Below are positions 7,298-8,423 of a DNA stretch of 8,423 bases, piece by piece. The notes below the pieces were generated by a model. The model did no database searches. It saw only the letters and a program-made list of their open reading frames with translations, and had not been told where the DNA came from. The stretch spans positions 1 through 8,423 of the forward strand of contig JAAZLB010000011.1 of assembly GCA_012799535.1 (NCBI GenBank), read 5' to 3'. The position numbers and the translations under genes were made by a program. Source of the stretch: Bacillota bacterium. Lineage in GTDB: Bacteria > Bacillota > Limnochordia > Darwinibacteriales > Darwinibacteriaceae. Every line of letters starts with the position of its first letter. Within the stretch, counting starts at the first letter, position 1.

Positions 7298-7990
7298 TCA
7301 ATCCTCCTCACAAATCTGGCGCACAATCCAACTGGCCATGAACAAACCAGCCACCGGAGGAACAAAAGAAGTGCTTCCAGGAATTGCCCCATCCCTTTGT
7401 CCCACTACTTGCTCTGGGGAAAAAACTACTGGTAAGCCACTCTCGATTCCCCTCTTCCGCAAAGACACCCTAACCGCTCTTGCTAAGGGACAAGTGTGAG
7501 TTTTAGCTATATCCGTAATCGTGAGGCGAGTAGGGTCTAGTTTATTTCCCGTGCCTAAAGAAGAAATAATGGGTATATCCTCTTGTAAACAACGTTCAAT
7601 TAGACTCACCTTCGGGCCCACACTATCGATAGCATCCGCGACATAATCCACCCTAGGTGAAAGTAGAGCTTCGTGTGTAGAGGCTTGATAAAACTGGGCA
7701 AAGGTTTGTACCTGGCAATTAGGATTGATCTGGCGGATCCGTTCCGCCATCACATCTACCTTCGTTCTTCCAATTGTTGACTCTAAGGCGATAATTTGCC
7801 GATTTAAGTTGGTTAAATGAACCTGATCGTGGTCGATCAAAATTAAAGATCCGATTCCAGAACGGGCTAAGGACTCAACCACATAGCCTCCAACTCCACC
7901 TATGCCAACTACCGCCACAGTGGTGTTTGCTAGTCGTTGCAGATTGGTGGATCCCACCACCATCTCTGTCCGCGAAAACCGATGTTCCAT
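7298..7990 (-). CDS. tcdA: tRNA threonylcarbamoyladenosine dehydratase TcdA (YrvM, CsdL-like)
   Basis: A 230-residue E1-like (ThiF/MoeB fold) enzyme. The family uses ATP to cyclise t6A at tRNA position 37 into ct6A. Visible features: FSRTEMVVG; nucleotide-binding GIGGVGGYVVESLARSG (29-45); the acidic D53 and D55; NLNRQ (61-65); the family-typical DAIDSVGPK; SSLGTGNKLDP; and C-terminal IPGSTSFVPPVAG. No zinc CxxC pairs are seen, unlike MoeB/ThiF. It is slightly shorter than E. coli TcdA (268). The start is ATG 7990, with GGAGG six bases upstream; an in-frame extension to 8080 would run back through the terminator of the upstream RNA gene and has no homology-like character. In E. coli the CsdA-CsdE sulfur relay assists TcdA, which makes the nearby iscS noteworthy. 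No promoter of its own was found. Confidence 0.93.
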   Translation of the reverse strand: MEHRFSRTEMVVGSTNLQRLANTTVAVVGIGGVGGYVVESLARSGIGSLILIDHDQVHLTNLNRQIIALESTIGRTKVDVMAERIRQINPNCQVQTFAQFYQASTHEALLSPRVDYVADAIDSVGPKVSLIERCLQEDIPIISSLGTGNKLDPTRLTITDIAKTHTCPLARAVRVSLRKRGIESGLPVVFSPEQVVGQRDGAIPGSTSFVPPVAGLFMASWIVRQICEED

Positions 7991-8001
7991 TGTTTTCCTC
8001 C

Positions 8002-8027
8002 AAAAAAAATACCCCTCACGGGGTATT
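8002..8027 (-). terminator. Strong terminator at the end of the structured RNA, abutting tcdA
   Basis: AATACCCC (8027-8020) and GGGGTATT (8015-8008) form a perfect 8-bp stem closed by the GNRA-type loop GTGA, with a run of eight T (8009-8002). The T-run leads straight into the GGAGG of tcdA. It is either the 3' end of the upstream RNA gene or an attenuator in the tcdA leader. Confidence 0.9.
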
Positions 8028-8228
8028 AAAATCATGCCCCCCACCATACCGCTAGTACTGACCCGAATGAACCTGCGCAAGCAGGTGGGTGCCCACCTAA
8101 CTAGTTCGGTCCTCCATTTTAAAAAGGCTCGACCTCAGTAGCCAGAGTTAAGGCTCCCTGTGTTATGGTGTTGGCTCATAACAAGGCCAGATTGATCGCG
8201 AGCACAGCAGGGGTTGCTTTTACTTTCT
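8002..8228 (-). ncRNA. ssrS: Structured RNA, probable 6S RNA (ssrS)
   Basis: A transcript of about 225 nt is bounded by a good promoter and a terminator, with no credible ORF. Its 5' part reads CCCCUGCUGUGCUCGC and its 3' part AGCGGUAUGGUGGGGG. These resemble the conserved ends of 6S RNA (E. coli has CUGAGAUGUUCGC and GCGGCAUC) and can pair as a wobble-rich closing stem. Inside are a 10-bp hairpin with one bulge (8186-8157), a helix of GACCGAA (8111-8105) with UUC/GGUC (8067-8060), and two competing GC hairpins (8098-8071). 6S RNA mimics an open promoter, binds sigma-A RNA polymerase and templates short product RNAs. As I recall, Bacillus bsrA (6S-1) also lies just upstream of yrvM (tcdA), which is strong positional support. 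The internal fold was done by hand and is more branched than the textbook rod, so a cis-acting leader of tcdA or a new RNA class remains possible. Confidence 0.62.
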
Positions 8229-8234
8229 AGCTTG

Positions 8235-8263
8235 ATGATATCATAGAGCCGACTCAGTTTCAA
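8235..8263 (-). promoter_or_regulatory. Sigma-A promoter of the structured RNA
   Basis: TTGAAA (8263-8258, 5 of 6 matches), a 17-bp spacer and TATCAT (8240-8235, 5 of 6 matches) predict a start near 8228. It points away from the plus-strand gene at 8341, so this is a divergent intergenic region. Confidence 0.75.
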
Positions 8264-8283
8264 GTCCCCCGCTTGTACCGATT

Positions 8284-8304
8284 TTTCCCGGTTCTACAGG
8301 GAAA
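8284..8304. repeat. Short inverted repeat in the divergent intergenic region
   Basis: TTTCCC (8284-8289) and GGGAAA (8299-8304) are separated by 9 bp. The repeat lies between the two divergent genes and upstream of the SD at 8326. It could be a regulator site or a leader hairpin for the plus-strand gene, or chance. No convincing sigma-A promoter for that gene is visible in 8264-8330. Confidence 0.3.
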
Positions 8305-8340
8305 TGGTTGGACATAGAGTGTAGCAAGGAGGTCTTGACT

Positions 8341-8423
8341 ATGGATCAACTCTTGGGCAAAGTTATGGCCATCGCTTTTTTAGTTGAGGTTTTAACTAAC
8401 ACCATTAAGACGGCGCTACCTAA
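8341..8423 (+). CDS. Unknown hydrophobic protein, N-terminus only
   Basis: The only plus-strand gene. It starts at ATG 8341 after a near-perfect SD, AAGGAGGT (8326-8333), seven bases upstream, and remains open to the window edge (27 complete codons). The visible residues, beginning MDQLLGKVMAIAFLVEVLTN and then TIKTALP, form a hydrophobic or amphipathic helix compatible with a membrane-inserted start. I do not recognise the family; small holin-like or uncharacterised clostridial membrane proteins begin this way, but that is only an impression. Translation is well supported by the SD; function is unknown. Confidence 0.65.
   Translation, partial: MDQLLGKVMAIAFLVEVLTNTIKTALP

Noticed and set aside
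7296..7301. TTG 7301 as rarA start
   Set aside because: The SD ends only 2 nt before it; ATG 7295 has proper spacing.
7991..8080. In-frame N-terminal extension of tcdA to 8080
   Set aside because: It would translate through the terminator and the RNA gene's 3' end. ATG 7990 has an ideal SD and the family's usual N-terminus.
8028..8085. Promoter for tcdA inside the RNA gene (TTGCGC / TACTAG)
   Set aside because: Spacing is 17 bp, but both boxes match only 3 of 6 and the sequence is better explained by RNA structure.
8002..8228. SRP RNA, tmRNA or RNase P RNA
   Set aside because: None of their hallmark sequences (for example the SRP GGAAGGAAGCAGCC-like loop, or the GAGGAAAGUCC segment of RNase P) is present.

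Overview
The window looks like chromosomal housekeeping DNA from a Gram-positive anaerobe of the Clostridia type. The evidence is moderate GC, strong Shine-Dalgarno (SD) sequences, sigma-A-like promoters, short U-tailed terminators, and a gene order close to the Bacillus/Clostridium yrvM-yrvN-cymR-yrvO...yrrI-alaS neighbourhood. I cannot assign a genus. All recognisable genes but one lie on the minus strand, so they are transcribed from right to left.

From right to left: a partial gene for an unknown hydrophobic protein starts at 8341 on the plus strand. Divergent from it, a good promoter (8263-8235) drives a structured RNA of about 225 nt that ends in a strong terminator (8027-8002); I interpret it as 6S RNA. 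The terminator abuts the SD of tcdA (ct6A-forming, tRNA position 37), which is tightly joined to rarA (AAA+ replication-fork ATPase). A terminator overlaps the rarA stop codon. Next is a compact iron-sulfur operon, iscR-iscS-iscU, with its own consensus promoter, a leader inverted repeat and a terminator. Then come a very small membrane protein gene and an overlapping AI-2E family transporter gene. Last is alaS, with its own promoter and a short leader; its 3' end lies beyond the left edge.

The genes fit a tRNA and sulfur theme. IscS mobilises cysteine sulfur, IscU assembles clusters, and the three-cysteine Rrf2 protein probably senses cluster status and controls the operon. TcdA and AlaRS act on tRNA, and E. 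coli TcdA is functionally linked to a cysteine desulfurase pair. mnmA (trmU), which follows the desulfurase gene in Bacillus, is absent here and an iscU occupies that place.

I see no mobile element, CRISPR array or defence system, and no convincing new protein system. The items most worth a second look are the structured RNA and its junction with tcdA, a hairpin between the SD and the start codon of alaS, the iscR leader inverted repeat, and the tiny unrecognised ORFs.
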